Shown here one piece after another: positions 20,559-30,359 of a stretch of 48,995 nucleotides of DNA. Both the position numbers and the translations under genes were made by a program. The notes below the pieces were generated by a model. The model was not told where the DNA came from and searched no databases. It saw only the letters and a program-made list of their open reading frames with translations. Source of the stretch: Eubacteriales bacterium (GTDB taxonomy: Bacteria > Bacillota > Clostridia > Saccharofermentanales > UBA5734); contig JAQVJP010000005.1 of NCBI GenBank assembly GCA_028695145.1, positions 1-48,995 of the forward strand, in the 5' to 3' direction. Position 1 is the stretch's first letter. The number at the start of each line of letters is the position of its first letter.

Positions 20559-21224
20559 TCAAAGAGAAATTAGCGGATTTTCATCAGAAGCGGCATTAGG
20601 ATTATCACGCTCAATAAGAAGAGCTCGCATCGGCGCGGCTTCTGCTCCGGCTATTTTCAACGGTGCAGCTACAAGGAAGTAGTAGCCCTGATTAATTTCC
20701 TGCAGTCTTAAGCCCTCGATAATTACAATATCAGCGCCAAGAAGTGACTTGTGAGTACCATAATTCGCTTGCGATCTCTCTATACCCAAACCATCTATAC
20801 CCACACAATTAATACCAAGTTCTACCAGAAGCTTAGCTCCATCTTCCGCAAGATAAACGAAACCGGGGTCAAACTGGTTAACTGCTGAGTTTCTGGTTTT
20901 GAAAAGAATCGTTTCATCAGGCTGAATATTAAAAGGTACTAAATCATCAGCGTGAATAGCATCCTCGACATGGCTTAAGTCAAGAACACGGCAGCCTGTT
21001 ACAACTCTGGTCAAATCAAGCGTCTCTACTGTTTGTCCATCCGGAAGGAAGTGCAAAGGCATATCAAGATGCGTACCCGTATGCATATCCATGGCCAGCC
21101 TGCTCTCATGAGCAGGTGAATCTTTGAAATCTCTTGTAACCTTATACTCAGGCTTCTTCTCAGGATTGTTTTTATACACCTGCATGCCTTCGTGAATAGT
21201 CATGGTTACGTCATAAATAATCAT
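20559..21224 (-). CDS. Cyclase family protein (kynurenine formamidase-like)
   Basis: MDMHTGTHLDMPLHFLPDG signature; ATG at 21224 preceded by GGGAGG, 4-bp overlap with zwf stop (an in-frame GTG exists at 21230). Confidence 0.87.
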   Translation of the reverse strand: MIIYDVTMTIHEGMQVYKNNPEKKPEYKVTRDFKDSPAHESRLAMDMHTGTHLDMPLHFLPDGQTVETLDLTRVVTGCRVLDLSHVEDAIHADDLVPFNIQPDETILFKTRNSAVNQFDPGFVYLAEDGAKLLVELGINCVGIDGLGIERSQANYGTHKSLLGADIVIIEGLRLQEINQGYYFLVAAPLKIAGAEAAPMRALLIERDNPNAASDENPLISL

Positions 21225-22822
21225 TTGCACCTCCCGTCGCAGCAGCCACAGTCTTCACCGTGTGCGCTGTCCACGTCTTCTGTTGAATTTTCTTTTCTGT
21301 CTGTTTCCTGTTCAAGAGTTCTGCATGTATAAGCCTCGGGCGCACTGCCATCCTCTGCCAGATGCCACCATCTGCGTCCATCTCTTGCGAGCATTTCAAC
21401 CGCTGATTCCGGACCACACGTATTATCTTCATAAGTATCAAGATGAACCTCTGTACGACAATACGCCGCGATCTCATCAGTCAGCTTCCAGGATAATTCA
21501 AGTTCGTCCCAACGTGTAAATCTTGTAGAATCTCCCAACATTACATCAAGCAGGAGTTTCTCATAAGAATCAGGAGTGTTGAAATTGTACTGGCAACTCT
21601 GACAGTATTCCATCTCAGCTACATCCATCTCATCAATAACTGTAGGCTTTTTTGTATTTAATTTCAAGTGTATTCCTTCGCGGGGTTGTATGCCAATCTG
21701 CAGTAGATTGGCCTGCACATCCTTATGGTCAGCAGTTTCCGGTTTTTTGAACTCAATAGTTACAAGAGCGGCTTTTTCAGCCATTTTCTTGCCGGTAACA
21801 AGGTAAAATGGAACACCTGACCAACGCTTGTTATCCAGCACCAGCTTCAGCGCGACAAAAGTATCGGTTGACGAGCCAGGATCTACCTTTTCTTCCTGTC
21901 TGTAACTCTCATACTGTCCAAGCACGACAGGCATATTATTGCTGTTTATCAGACTGTGAAGTGAACTAAGCAATTTAACCTTCTCATCTCTGACATTTTC
22001 CGATTGATTGATCGAAGGCAGATCCATAGCCAGCACAGCAACAAGTTGCAGAAGATGGTTCTGGATCATATCTTTGAGCGCGCCAGTTTTATCATAGTAT
22101 CCGCCTCGCGAACCTACACCTTCATGTTCAAGTACACTTATCTGAATATTATCAATATAGTCATGATTCCAAAGAGGTTCGAAAATAGCGTTTTGACGAC
22201 GCAGCATGGTAATATTCTGAATCATTTCTTTTGCCAGATAATGATCTATTCTATAAATATTTCGTTCAGGAATAACATCAGTGATCACGCGATTCAACTC
22301 AGCGGCACTATTCAAATCTTTGCCAAAAGGTTTCTCAATGACAAGCCGTTGCCAAGGATTGTTTTTCCCATCCTCAGATAAGTCCGTGCTCTCGACATCA
22401 CAATGCACCAGACCGGCCTGTTTAAGACTATTTACAATCGTACCGAAATGATCCGGGGCAACAGCCAGATAAAACAGATCGTTTGACGCGTATTTTCCCT
22501 GCTCCCTGCCGCTGCTGATTTTTCGTGCGAGTTTCTCGTAAGCCTCTTCATTTTGGAAGTCCATCTGCAAATACTCTATGCGCCGCTCAAGCTCTGCCCA
22601 TACCTCTTCGCTGAATTTCCTGCTGGCGTACTTGGTAACAGCTTCTCTCATTTCCTGCCGGAAAATATCGGTACTCTTCTCTCTGCGGCCTATTGCCAGA
22701 ACCGCGAACTCAGACGGCAGGTAACCCTGCTGATGCAGTTGATAAAGCGCCGGAAGCAGCTTCCTGCGAGTTAAATCACCGGTAGCGCCAAATATAGTCA
22801 TCAGACTTGCTGGAATATACAT
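21221..22822 (-). CDS. zwf: Glucose-6-phosphate 1-dehydrogenase
   Basis: IFGATGDLTRRKLLPALYQL; RIDHYLAKEMIQN; 533 aa. Confidence 0.95.
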   Translation of the reverse strand: MYIPASLMTIFGATGDLTRRKLLPALYQLHQQGYLPSEFAVLAIGRREKSTDIFRQEMREAVTKYASRKFSEEVWAELERRIEYLQMDFQNEEAYEKLARKISSGREQGKYASNDLFYLAVAPDHFGTIVNSLKQAGLVHCDVESTDLSEDGKNNPWQRLVIEKPFGKDLNSAAELNRVITDVIPERNIYRIDHYLAKEMIQNITMLRRQNAIFEPLWNHDYIDNIQISVLEHEGVGSRGGYYDKTGALKDMIQNHLLQLVAVLAMDLPSINQSENVRDEKVKLLSSLHSLINSNNMPVVLGQYESYRQEEKVDPGSSTDTFVALKLVLDNKRWSGVPFYLVTGKKMAEKAALVTIEFKKPETADHKDVQANLLQIGIQPREGIHLKLNTKKPTVIDEMDVAEMEYCQSCQYNFNTPDSYEKLLLDVMLGDSTRFTRWDELELSWKLTDEIAAYCRTEVHLDTYEDNTCGPESAVEMLARDGRRWWHLAEDGSAPEAYTCRTLEQETDRKENSTEDVDSAHGEDCGCCDGRCK

Positions 22823-22978
22823 ACTTATTTCCTCCCATACTCAATCATTATATTAATCAAATTTTGTCAGAACAAGGCCATATGTAACACTTCCGCAATA
22901 TATTAACAGTCACAATTTAATTTGACGCCAAATTTCCATAATGATATAAGCTTATATATACAGCTCAGGGAGGTCACA

Positions 22979-24043
22979 ATGTCAAACTATTATGACAGTT
23001 TCAAAATTGCTCTGAAGCTCTTCGATAAAATCAAAGATTATGACTATCTGACAGGCCTGCCGGGCAGGTCTTCTTTGATGCGATTTTTAAATGATTTTCC
23101 TCAGACTAATAGAAATTCAATTGCTGTTATAATGGCAGACGCTAATGGTTTCAAGCAAATAAATGACTCTTTTGGCTATGAATTCGGCGATCAGCTTCTG
23201 CAATTATCTGCAGAAATCATCTGCTCGCAATGCCGCAGCGGTGAACTTGTATTCCGAGCAGGCGGCGATGAGTTTGTTATTATTATGCCTGAATCAGATA
23301 TCATAGAGGCAGAGAAGAGGGTTATGACTTTGCGTCAGATATTTTCTTCTGTTGAGCATAACTCGACAGGCTTATCCTACAGTTTTGGCAGTTCCGCAGG
23401 ATCAGTTTTAGAAATATCCGCAAGCAAACTATTCAGTCTGGCAGAAAATAACATGTATAAACAAAAAATGATCGAGAGTCCGGGCATACGCGGCCGACGA
23501 ATTCATACTATTGTCCAAACACTGAACGAAACGCATCCACGAGAAGAGCTTCACTCAAGAAGGGTCGGCTGGCTCTGTGCCAAACTTGGCGAGGCCGCGG
23601 GATTAAGTGACAGCGCGCTGCGGGAAATTAGAGTAGCAGGCATGATGCACGATATCGGCAAAATAGCTATCAGCGATACAGTTCTCGACAAGCGTGGTCC
23701 GCTGGACACAAATGAAAAGGCGCGCATGCGTAAACATCCGGAAATAGGTTTCAGAATTCTAAATACAGTCTACGGAGCAAATGATCTGGCAGAGAGCGTC
23801 TTATGCCACCACGAAAGGTGGGACGGTTCAGGTTATCCACGCAGACTCCACGGCGAGGAAATACCCCTCGGAGCCAGAATAGTAGCTATAGCCGACACCT
23901 TTGACGCTATCACAAGCGATCGTCCATATCGCAAAGCAGCCTCTGCGGTTTACGCCCGTCATGAAATTATAAAAAATGCCGGCAGCCAGTTTGATCCGAT
24001 GCTTGCGGATATTTTCGCAAGACAATCAAGCAGCTGGAGCTGA
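22979..24043 (+). CDS. GGDEF plus HD-GYP domain protein
   Basis: FRAGGDEFVIIMP; MMHDIGKIAI, CHHERWDGSGYPRRLHGEEIPLGARIVAIADTFDAITSDRPYR; ATG 22979 with GGGAGGT. Confidence 0.9.
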   Translation: MSNYYDSFKIALKLFDKIKDYDYLTGLPGRSSLMRFLNDFPQTNRNSIAVIMADANGFKQINDSFGYEFGDQLLQLSAEIICSQCRSGELVFRAGGDEFVIIMPESDIIEAEKRVMTLRQIFSSVEHNSTGLSYSFGSSAGSVLEISASKLFSLAENNMYKQKMIESPGIRGRRIHTIVQTLNETHPREELHSRRVGWLCAKLGEAAGLSDSALREIRVAGMMHDIGKIAISDTVLDKRGPLDTNEKARMRKHPEIGFRILNTVYGANDLAESVLCHHERWDGSGYPRRLHGEEIPLGARIVAIADTFDAITSDRPYRKAASAVYARHEIIKNAGSQFDPMLADIFARQSSSWS

Positions 24044-24088
24044 ACCTAATATGTTTATAACTTCATCTGAGCAGACCTGTTCAAGCTC

Positions 24089-24625
24089 TCAGTCATGAAT
24101 GCGGAAATGCACTCTGTAAGCGTCCAGACATTTTGAAACTACTTGCCTTGCCGTATCAGCACACTCAACTTCCTGCATACTGGTTTCTTTATGTTCAAGT
24201 GATTTGTATACCGAGAAAAAATGCTGTATTTCCGAAAAAACATGTGGAGGCAGATCCTGCATGTCGCGCCAATGGTTCATTTGCGGCTCCTCAAAAGGAA
24301 TCGCTATTATTTTCTCGTCAAGCTCATCATTATCAGTCATGGAGAAAACACCAATAGGATAACATTCAACAAGGCACATCGGCTGCAAATTCTCAGTACA
24401 GAGAACAAGTACATCAAGCGGGTCGCCGTCATCAGCAAGGGTCCTGGGAATAAAACCATAATTAGCAGGATAATGAGTTGAAGTATACAGAATTCTATCA
24501 AGCCTCAGCATGCCTGTAGCCTTATCAAGTTCATACTTCTGCTTGCCGCCTTTTGGGATTTCAATAACAGCCATGAATTTTTCCGGTTTAATACGTGAAT
24601 CAGATATGTCATGCCAAATATTCAT
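24089..24625 (-). CDS. ppa: Inorganic pyrophosphatase
   Basis: EIPKGGKQKYELDKATGMLRLDRILYTSTHYPANYGFIPRTLADDGDPLDVLVL. Confidence 0.93.
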   Translation of the reverse strand: MNIWHDISDSRIKPEKFMAVIEIPKGGKQKYELDKATGMLRLDRILYTSTHYPANYGFIPRTLADDGDPLDVLVLCTENLQPMCLVECYPIGVFSMTDNDELDEKIIAIPFEEPQMNHWRDMQDLPPHVFSEIQHFFSVYKSLEHKETSMQEVECADTARQVVSKCLDAYRVHFRIHD

Positions 24626-24710
24626 TTGTTCCTCCTTATTGCCGATCGAAATAACCGGCGTCACGATATACGCATATGTAAAACAGGCCTCATCTGAGCA
24701 TTTTTTAGTC

Positions 24711-25136
24711 TCAGGGCCAGAGTATTTTATCAGCCTTGATTTGTCGTTCCAACATTATCTCCTGAGTACTGATTTCCCCCACCAGCAAACTACCACTAAG
24801 TCCAAGATGCATCAGGCTCAAGTTGCAGGCCAGAAGTTCACACCCTTCCTTCTCAAACTTACTTAGCAATTTTATTGCTTCAGAATGTTCTGTTAGTAGG
24901 CGTACGCCGGTATTGTAAAACAATAAAGCCCTGGGTTTTTCCGATAAGCGCAGCAGAGCTTCAAGATAAGGTACAAGCAGTTTCCGGCCAAGCTCACCGT
25001 CATCACCTTCAAGCCGATCATTGCGAAATACCACAACTAATCGATTCGAATTGATATCTTTATCAATGAGCAGCGATTGTGGCATAACAGCGCCATTTTC
25101 CACAACAGCAGCAACCTTCCTTCTTGACATGATCAC
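24711..25136 (-). CDS. DsrE-like protein resembling YedF C-terminal domain
   Basis: DDGELGRKLLVPYLEALLRL...ALLFYNTGVRLLTEHSEAIKLLSKFEKEGCELLACNLSL...VGEISTQEIM; alternative ATG at 25130. Confidence 0.6.
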   Translation of the reverse strand: MIMSRRKVAAVVENGAVMPQSLLIDKDINSNRLVVVFRNDRLEGDDGELGRKLLVPYLEALLRLSEKPRALLFYNTGVRLLTEHSEAIKLLSKFEKEGCELLACNLSLMHLGLSGSLLVGEISTQEIMLERQIKADKILWP

Positions 25137-25158
25137 TCAGCACCCTCCTATTTTTCAA

Positions 25159-25929
25159 TTATTCAAGATCACGGCAGCCTGTCAAACGCTGAATAGCACG
25201 TGGCAGAGCGTCCTTACTATTTTTCCAATCCGCCTTGGCATTACGGTAATCAAACTTCAAAGTAAACCATTCGACATCTTCACGCAGCTTATTCATTGTG
25301 CCATTTTGCTGAGCTGTCAACACCGCAAGAAGCTGAGCTGCTTCATCTTGATCAAGACGTTTTGCTGCACCGCGTAGCAGATCCGCCAGATGAGGCAGAC
25401 AATAACCGTTTTTCGCCGCGAAATGTTGTCTAAACTCCGGTTCATGAAAAAACTGATAGAAAATCACCTCTATATATCTATCCATAGTATAAGCTATGCG
25501 ATCACAAATCAGGCAGCTGCCCGCACGTGCTTCAACCGCCTCCGCAGCCTTCTCAATACGTTGTCGATAGCTTTTATCTTTTCCGTTAAACATTCCTTTG
25601 CGCTTATCAGGAACGCTCTTATCAAGAATAGTGCCAAGATTTTTACACAAGTCATCTATATGGGTATGAAGAACGAGCCCAAGCCCGAGCCTATTTTCCT
25701 CACTTAGATATAAACGCTTCCAATGATCCCGGCAGAAGCCCTTATCATTAGTGGTAACACGTATATCTGGTTCCATCATCGCAGGGCCAAGATAATACTC
25801 GAGCAGATTCTTCTCAGCTGCCTTTTCAAGTTCGCAAAGAGGACAGGCAGCATCTGACAGGTAAGCATCATGTACGGGAATAGTATATATTTTATCTTTC
25901 ACATAAACCTCCAGGTTTGCGGCCGCCAA
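25159..25929 (-). CDS. DUF6062-like Cys-rich protein
   Basis: CPLCELEKAAEKNLLEYYLGPAMMEPDIRVTTNDKGFCRDHWKRL; SCLICDRI. Confidence 0.65.
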   Translation of the reverse strand: MAAANLEVYVKDKIYTIPVHDAYLSDAACPLCELEKAAEKNLLEYYLGPAMMEPDIRVTTNDKGFCRDHWKRLYLSEENRLGLGLVLHTHIDDLCKNLGTILDKSVPDKRKGMFNGKDKSYRQRIEKAAEAVEARAGSCLICDRIAYTMDRYIEVIFYQFFHEPEFRQHFAAKNGYCLPHLADLLRGAAKRLDQDEAAQLLAVLTAQQNGTMNKLREDVEWFTLKFDYRNAKADWKNSKDALPRAIQRLTGCRDLE

Positions 25930-25961
25930 AATTACAAATTACATTACATAGCTGTAATATG

Positions 25962-26990
25962 TCAGCTGCTGTGTACTACTCTGATAGCCTTGACATTGAC
26001 GGCCATAACGTTTACTGATGTATATTCCTCCACAAGCTGGCTGACCTTGCGCTGAACGTCTCCAAGAACAACTTGTGCGTTGAACCCATAGTATATCGCC
26101 AACTCGAGAGAGAATACAACTCCATAAACTTCTGTTGAAGTTTTGAACCCAACCAGTCCTGCTACCCCTTTTATCCGTGTCAAAATCAATTCAATCATCA
26201 TGCGCATGGCCTCATCAGAAATTGAATAACTGCCTAAACTGGAAAAAGTCGGACGCACAACAGTTCGTTCAGAATCGGGAACAACCGGGGCTATTCCGCG
26301 TTCACGGTCAAGACGCCTTCTTAATTTGGAAATAGGGTCGGCGAAATATCCAGAAAACTCATGTTTAATTTCCATGCTTGGTACAGGAATTGTATGTTTA
26401 CCCTCAGACATTCTGGTATGCTTGGCCTGTCTCATTTCCTCTTCAGTAGAGATATCCTCAATCCTGATCAACATGGAAGGCTGCGACAGCCAGAGATTAT
26501 TACAAATTTTTGTCAGCATACCATCTGATGTGCCTAAAATCATCAGCGCCGCCGGTTTATGCTCAGCCAGGGCACGCCTCATAACCGCAGCTCTCGTTTC
26601 ATCAGCAAATAAGGCTTGTCTTACAGATTCAAGCTTGGATGATGCTTTTTTAGCAGATGAGCCGGCGACAATCCGGCTGCCATTGATCAGCAGACCATCG
26701 TCGATCAACCAGTGAATTTGATGTTTACGGGCAACAGCAACAGCACGGGTACTTTTGCCGGTGCCGCTTGGTCCAACAAAAGCAATAACAGCAATCTCAG
26801 AAAGCATCTCACGCAGATTATCACGCTGCTTCTCTTCAATTACAGCTGTTCTTTCTGCTACAGTTCTGTTAACAGCTTCCGAAATCCTGCCAAGCCCACG
26901 CAGCGGCCCGGTCTGTTCAGAGACTTCCTGAGCCGACTGCGTGGAATTTTTCTGCAGATTTTTCTTCTTTTTATCAAACAGCGGCGTCAC
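25962..26990 (-). CDS. P-loop NTPase with C-terminal Asp23/Gls24-like domain
   Basis: FVGPSGTGKSTRAV Walker A; C-terminal GVAGLVGFKTSTEVYGVVFSLELAIYYGFNAQVVLGDVQRKVSQLVEEYTSVNVMAVNVKAIRVV resembles Asp23. Confidence 0.65.
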   Translation of the reverse strand: MTPLFDKKKKNLQKNSTQSAQEVSEQTGPLRGLGRISEAVNRTVAERTAVIEEKQRDNLREMLSEIAVIAFVGPSGTGKSTRAVAVARKHQIHWLIDDGLLINGSRIVAGSSAKKASSKLESVRQALFADETRAAVMRRALAEHKPAALMILGTSDGMLTKICNNLWLSQPSMLIRIEDISTEEEMRQAKHTRMSEGKHTIPVPSMEIKHEFSGYFADPISKLRRRLDRERGIAPVVPDSERTVVRPTFSSLGSYSISDEAMRMMIELILTRIKGVAGLVGFKTSTEVYGVVFSLELAIYYGFNAQVVLGDVQRKVSQLVEEYTSVNVMAVNVKAIRVVHSS

Positions 26991-27013
26991 TGCTCTGCGC
27001 CTCCTGGACCATC

Positions 27014-27748
27014 TTAGTCCTGTTCCCAGTTATGAAATACTTCCTGGACATCATCAAGCTCTTCCATGCGATCAATCATTTTTTCCATTTTATCAATTAG
27101 CTCTTCATCTTCGAGCTTGGCCCAAACTGTAGGAACCGGGCCAAGTGAAACATCGGCAAAAGTATAGTTCTGTGTTTCCAGCTGATCACGAACAGTTGAA
27201 TAGTCCTCCGGAGATGTAGTTATTTCAAAGGAATCCTCATCGGCAGCGAAATCTTCAGCTCCTGCTTCAAGCGCGTCCATCATAACCGATTCCTCGTCAA
27301 GCTCAGGATAATCTTCTCGAGAAATAATCAAAGAGCCCTTTTCTTCAAACTGAAAAGAAACGCATCCATTTGTTCCCATATTGCCACCAAATTTATCAAA
27401 CAAATGTCTGATATCTCCGGCAGTTCTATTGCGATTGTCGGTAAGTGTTTTGACCATAACCGCTATACCACCCGGTCCGTAGCCTTCATAAATTATCTCT
27501 TCAAAATTATCCGTATCATTGGCGCCAGACGCTTTTTTTATACTTCTTTGAATATTGTCATTGGGCATATTGTTGGCCTTGGCCTTAGCTATGACATCTT
27601 TCAGTCGGCTGTTGTTATCGGGATCCGGTCCGCCCTGCTTCACCGCGACCTGGATCTCACGACCTATTTTTGTAAATACAGCGCCGCGTTGTGCGTCGGC
27701 AGCACCTTTTTTTCTTTTAATATTATTCCATTTTGAATGACCTGACAT
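27014..27748 (-). CDS. yebC: YebC/PmpR family DNA-binding protein
   Basis: MSGHSKWNNIKRKKGAADAQRGAVFTKIGREI. Confidence 0.96.
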   Translation of the reverse strand: MSGHSKWNNIKRKKGAADAQRGAVFTKIGREIQVAVKQGGPDPDNNSRLKDVIAKAKANNMPNDNIQRSIKKASGANDTDNFEEIIYEGYGPGGIAVMVKTLTDNRNRTAGDIRHLFDKFGGNMGTNGCVSFQFEEKGSLIISREDYPELDEESVMMDALEAGAEDFAADEDSFEITTSPEDYSTVRDQLETQNYTFADVSLGPVPTVWAKLEDEELIDKMEKMIDRMEELDDVQEVFHNWEQD

Positions 27749-27798
27749 TATATAACCTCCAAAATTTCTTCCTTAATTGTAATTATACAGATAACAGC

Positions 27799-28458
27799 TT
27801 AATTTGTGCTATCAGGTGGAGGGTCAGGCGGTGGCAGCGGGACAAAAGCTCGATCCGCCTCTTCAATGAGCGCCGAACCTGCTGTCTGGTCAGTGCATAT
27901 CTCAAGCATGCGATCAACATGTTCCGGCTTCGCACCGACAACAAACTCAACATCAAGACCATACTCGGTACTGCCGATCCAGAAGCCTTCATTTTCAAGC
28001 TGAAACTTCAATTTATCAATATAGGTGTACGGAACAACGATTCTGTAACGGCAGGATAACTGCATTGTGATTGGCAAAGCAGCCTCAAGAGCCATAGAAG
28101 CTGCTTTGCCGTAGGCACGTACAAGACCTCCACCACCAAGCAAAACACCGCCAAAATAGCGTACTACAACAATTCCGGCATTCTCAATACCGGACTTACG
28201 CAATACATCAAGCACCGGAATACCTGCTGTACCTTGTGGTTCGCCATCATCTGAATATTTCTGCAATTGTCTGTCACCGCCAAGCAACCAGGCATACACA
28301 TGATGAGTGGCATCCGGGAACTCAGCTCGGATGCCACTGACAAAAGCAATTGCTTCATCTTCGTCAGCGAGAGGCTGACAGAAACCAATAAATGTCGAAC
28401 GTCTCTCTTCAATTTCTATACGGGCATTACGGCTGACCGTAAGATAAGAGGTGCGCAT
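27799..28458 (-). CDS. YigZ/IMPACT family protein
   Basis: HHVYAWLLG...YSDDGEPQGTAGIPVLDVLRKSGIENAGIVVVRYFGGVLLGGGGLVRAYG. Confidence 0.93.
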   Translation of the reverse strand: MRTSYLTVSRNARIEIEERRSTFIGFCQPLADEDEAIAFVSGIRAEFPDATHHVYAWLLGGDRQLQKYSDDGEPQGTAGIPVLDVLRKSGIENAGIVVVRYFGGVLLGGGGLVRAYGKAASMALEAALPITMQLSCRYRIVVPYTYIDKLKFQLENEGFWIGSTEYGLDVEFVVGAKPEHVDRMLEICTDQTAGSALIEEADRAFVPLPPPDPPPDSTN

Positions 28459-28464
28459 TAATAA

Positions 28465-28905
28465 TCAGACAAGCTCCTTATATTTCTGATAGGACAGCAT
28501 CAACAAAGACCTGTCCTGACTATATGTAACCTTCTCAATAGCTTCTTCAACAGAGAAAAAGCCACCATCAGCAAAATTCTGAGCTACATTAGGGGTTACC
28601 TTATCTTCTTCAGTAGTCATAATATACCAGATGATTTTATTTGCAACAGGACGTTGTCTGGAAATAGAGTAGAACTCATAATTTGTTCTACCTGCAGCTG
28701 ATATGATTCTGGCCTTGACTCCTGCTTCGACAAGAACTCTCTTGACAGCAACCTCATCAGGAAAATCGCCCGTACGCATTACACCTTTCGGGAACACCCA
28801 TTCATGCTTCTCATTCATCAGAAGAAGCACTTTATCCTTGTTGAAAACAACACCACCTGCACAATTCCGTACCAGCATAGTCATTACCCCTTTCATACTC
28901 AGCAT
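28465..28905 (-). CDS. NUDIX hydrolase family protein
   Basis: AGGVVFNKDKVLLLMNEKHEWVFPKGVMRTGDFPDEVAVKRVLVEAGV, divergent NUDIX box; start may be at internal Met. Confidence 0.7.
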   Translation of the reverse strand: MLSMKGVMTMLVRNCAGGVVFNKDKVLLLMNEKHEWVFPKGVMRTGDFPDEVAVKRVLVEAGVKARIISAAGRTNYEFYSISRQRPVANKIIWYIMTTEEDKVTPNVAQNFADGGFFSVEEAIEKVTYSQDRSLLMLSYQKYKELV

Positions 28906-28957
28906 CAGTCAACTTCATTCTGCAGCAGTTGATTGATTTACATTATTTTAACACAAA

Positions 28958-28980
28958 AACCGTACAGTTACTGTACGGTT
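28958..28980 (-). terminator. Intrinsic terminator downstream of serS
   Basis: AACCGTACAG-TTA-CTGTACGGTT perfect 10-bp stem, followed on minus strand by a T tract. Confidence 0.85.
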
Positions 28981-28991
28981 CTGTTTTAAGA

Positions 28992-30278
28992 TTATTTGAC
29001 TTCTATTTTTTCTCTTCCACCCATCCAAGGACGCAGAACCTCAGGAATAATCACACTGCCATCCGCCTGCTGATAATGTTCGACAAGCGCCGGCAGAATT
29101 CTACTTGTAGCCAAACCGGATGCATTGAGAGTATGCATTAATTCTGTTTTTCCGGTAGACTGGCGACGGAACTTCATATTACCTCTTCTGGACTGATAAT
29201 CGCCGGCATTTGAAGCTGAACTTACTTCTTTATAATCATCCATACTCGGAATCCACACTTCTATATCATATGTTTTTGTCATTGAAGCGCTGCAATCACC
29301 AGCCGCCAATTTACTGATACGGAAATGCAGCCCAAGACCCTCAACGAGCTCAGCAGCTTTTGCCACGAGTTCTTCAAGCGCGGCATCTGACTGTTCCGGT
29401 GTTGTATACTGGAACATCTCAATTTTGTTAAATTGATGTCCACGTATCATCCCGCGTTCCTCAGCGCGATAACTTCCGGCCTCCTTGCGATAACATGGCG
29501 TATAAGCAAAATATTTAAGAGGTAATTCTTCTTCACTCAAAATTTCATCGCGATGCAGATTAACGAGCGCGGTTTCAGCCGTCGGCAGTATGAAGTGGGT
29601 GAAATCTTCACCATCATCTCTGCGCAGCTGGAAAACATCATCCTTGAATTTCGGGAACTGCCCGGCTGTATAGCCACACTGATAAGTCAAAATATGTGGT
29701 GGAAACATCATTTCGTAGCCATCCCGCAGATGGCAGGACATGAAATAATTGAGTAGAGCCCACTCAAGTAAAGCGCCATCCTTGCGATAAACCCAGAAGC
29801 CGCTGCCACCAAGCTTGGCACCACGGGTATAATCAATGATACCCAATTTTTCAACTATATCAACATGATGGCGCGCAGCAAAAGCAAATTCTGGTTTAGT
29901 ACCGACTACTTTTATAACTTCATTATTTTCTTTGCCGCCCGCGACGACATCATCAGCCGGCAGATTAGGCAGGGCTTCAAGAAAACTCTGCTGTCTGGCG
30001 TTAAGTTCAGCAAGCTGTTCATCAATTTCCCTTGTCTGATCAGAAACTTGTTTCATCCGGGCCATGACTTCTGTTGTATCAAGACCCTCCTTCTTAAGTT
30101 TCGGGATCTCGGCTGAAGTTTTATTTTTTTCTGCTTTTAGCCTCTCAGTTTCTCCTATCAGTTGACGACGGTTGGCGTCAAGCTCCAGGAACTCGGCAAA
30201 ATTAACTTCATAGCCTTTCCTGGCCAATTTTTCACGAACCATATCAGGGTTGCTTCTGATCAAATTAATATCCAGCAT
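28992..30278 (-). CDS. serS: Seryl-tRNA synthetase
   Basis: MLDINLIRSNPDMVREKLARKG; FNKIEMFQYTTPEQSD; 428 aa. Confidence 0.96.
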   Translation of the reverse strand: MLDINLIRSNPDMVREKLARKGYEVNFAEFLELDANRRQLIGETERLKAEKNKTSAEIPKLKKEGLDTTEVMARMKQVSDQTREIDEQLAELNARQQSFLEALPNLPADDVVAGGKENNEVIKVVGTKPEFAFAARHHVDIVEKLGIIDYTRGAKLGGSGFWVYRKDGALLEWALLNYFMSCHLRDGYEMMFPPHILTYQCGYTAGQFPKFKDDVFQLRRDDGEDFTHFILPTAETALVNLHRDEILSEEELPLKYFAYTPCYRKEAGSYRAEERGMIRGHQFNKIEMFQYTTPEQSDAALEELVAKAAELVEGLGLHFRISKLAAGDCSASMTKTYDIEVWIPSMDDYKEVSSASNAGDYQSRRGNMKFRRQSTGKTELMHTLNASGLATSRILPALVEHYQQADGSVIIPEVLRPWMGGREKIEVK

Positions 30279-30359
30279 TGTATGCCTCCTCGTTTATCGG
30301 TCATTCACAAATATTATAAGAATACGCTTATATGGTCAAGTGCACCTGAGCACAAGGAT

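Noticed and set aside
30279-30359. T-box riboswitch upstream of serS
   Set aside because: The space is about 80 bp with no T-box core sequence or antiterminator structure seen
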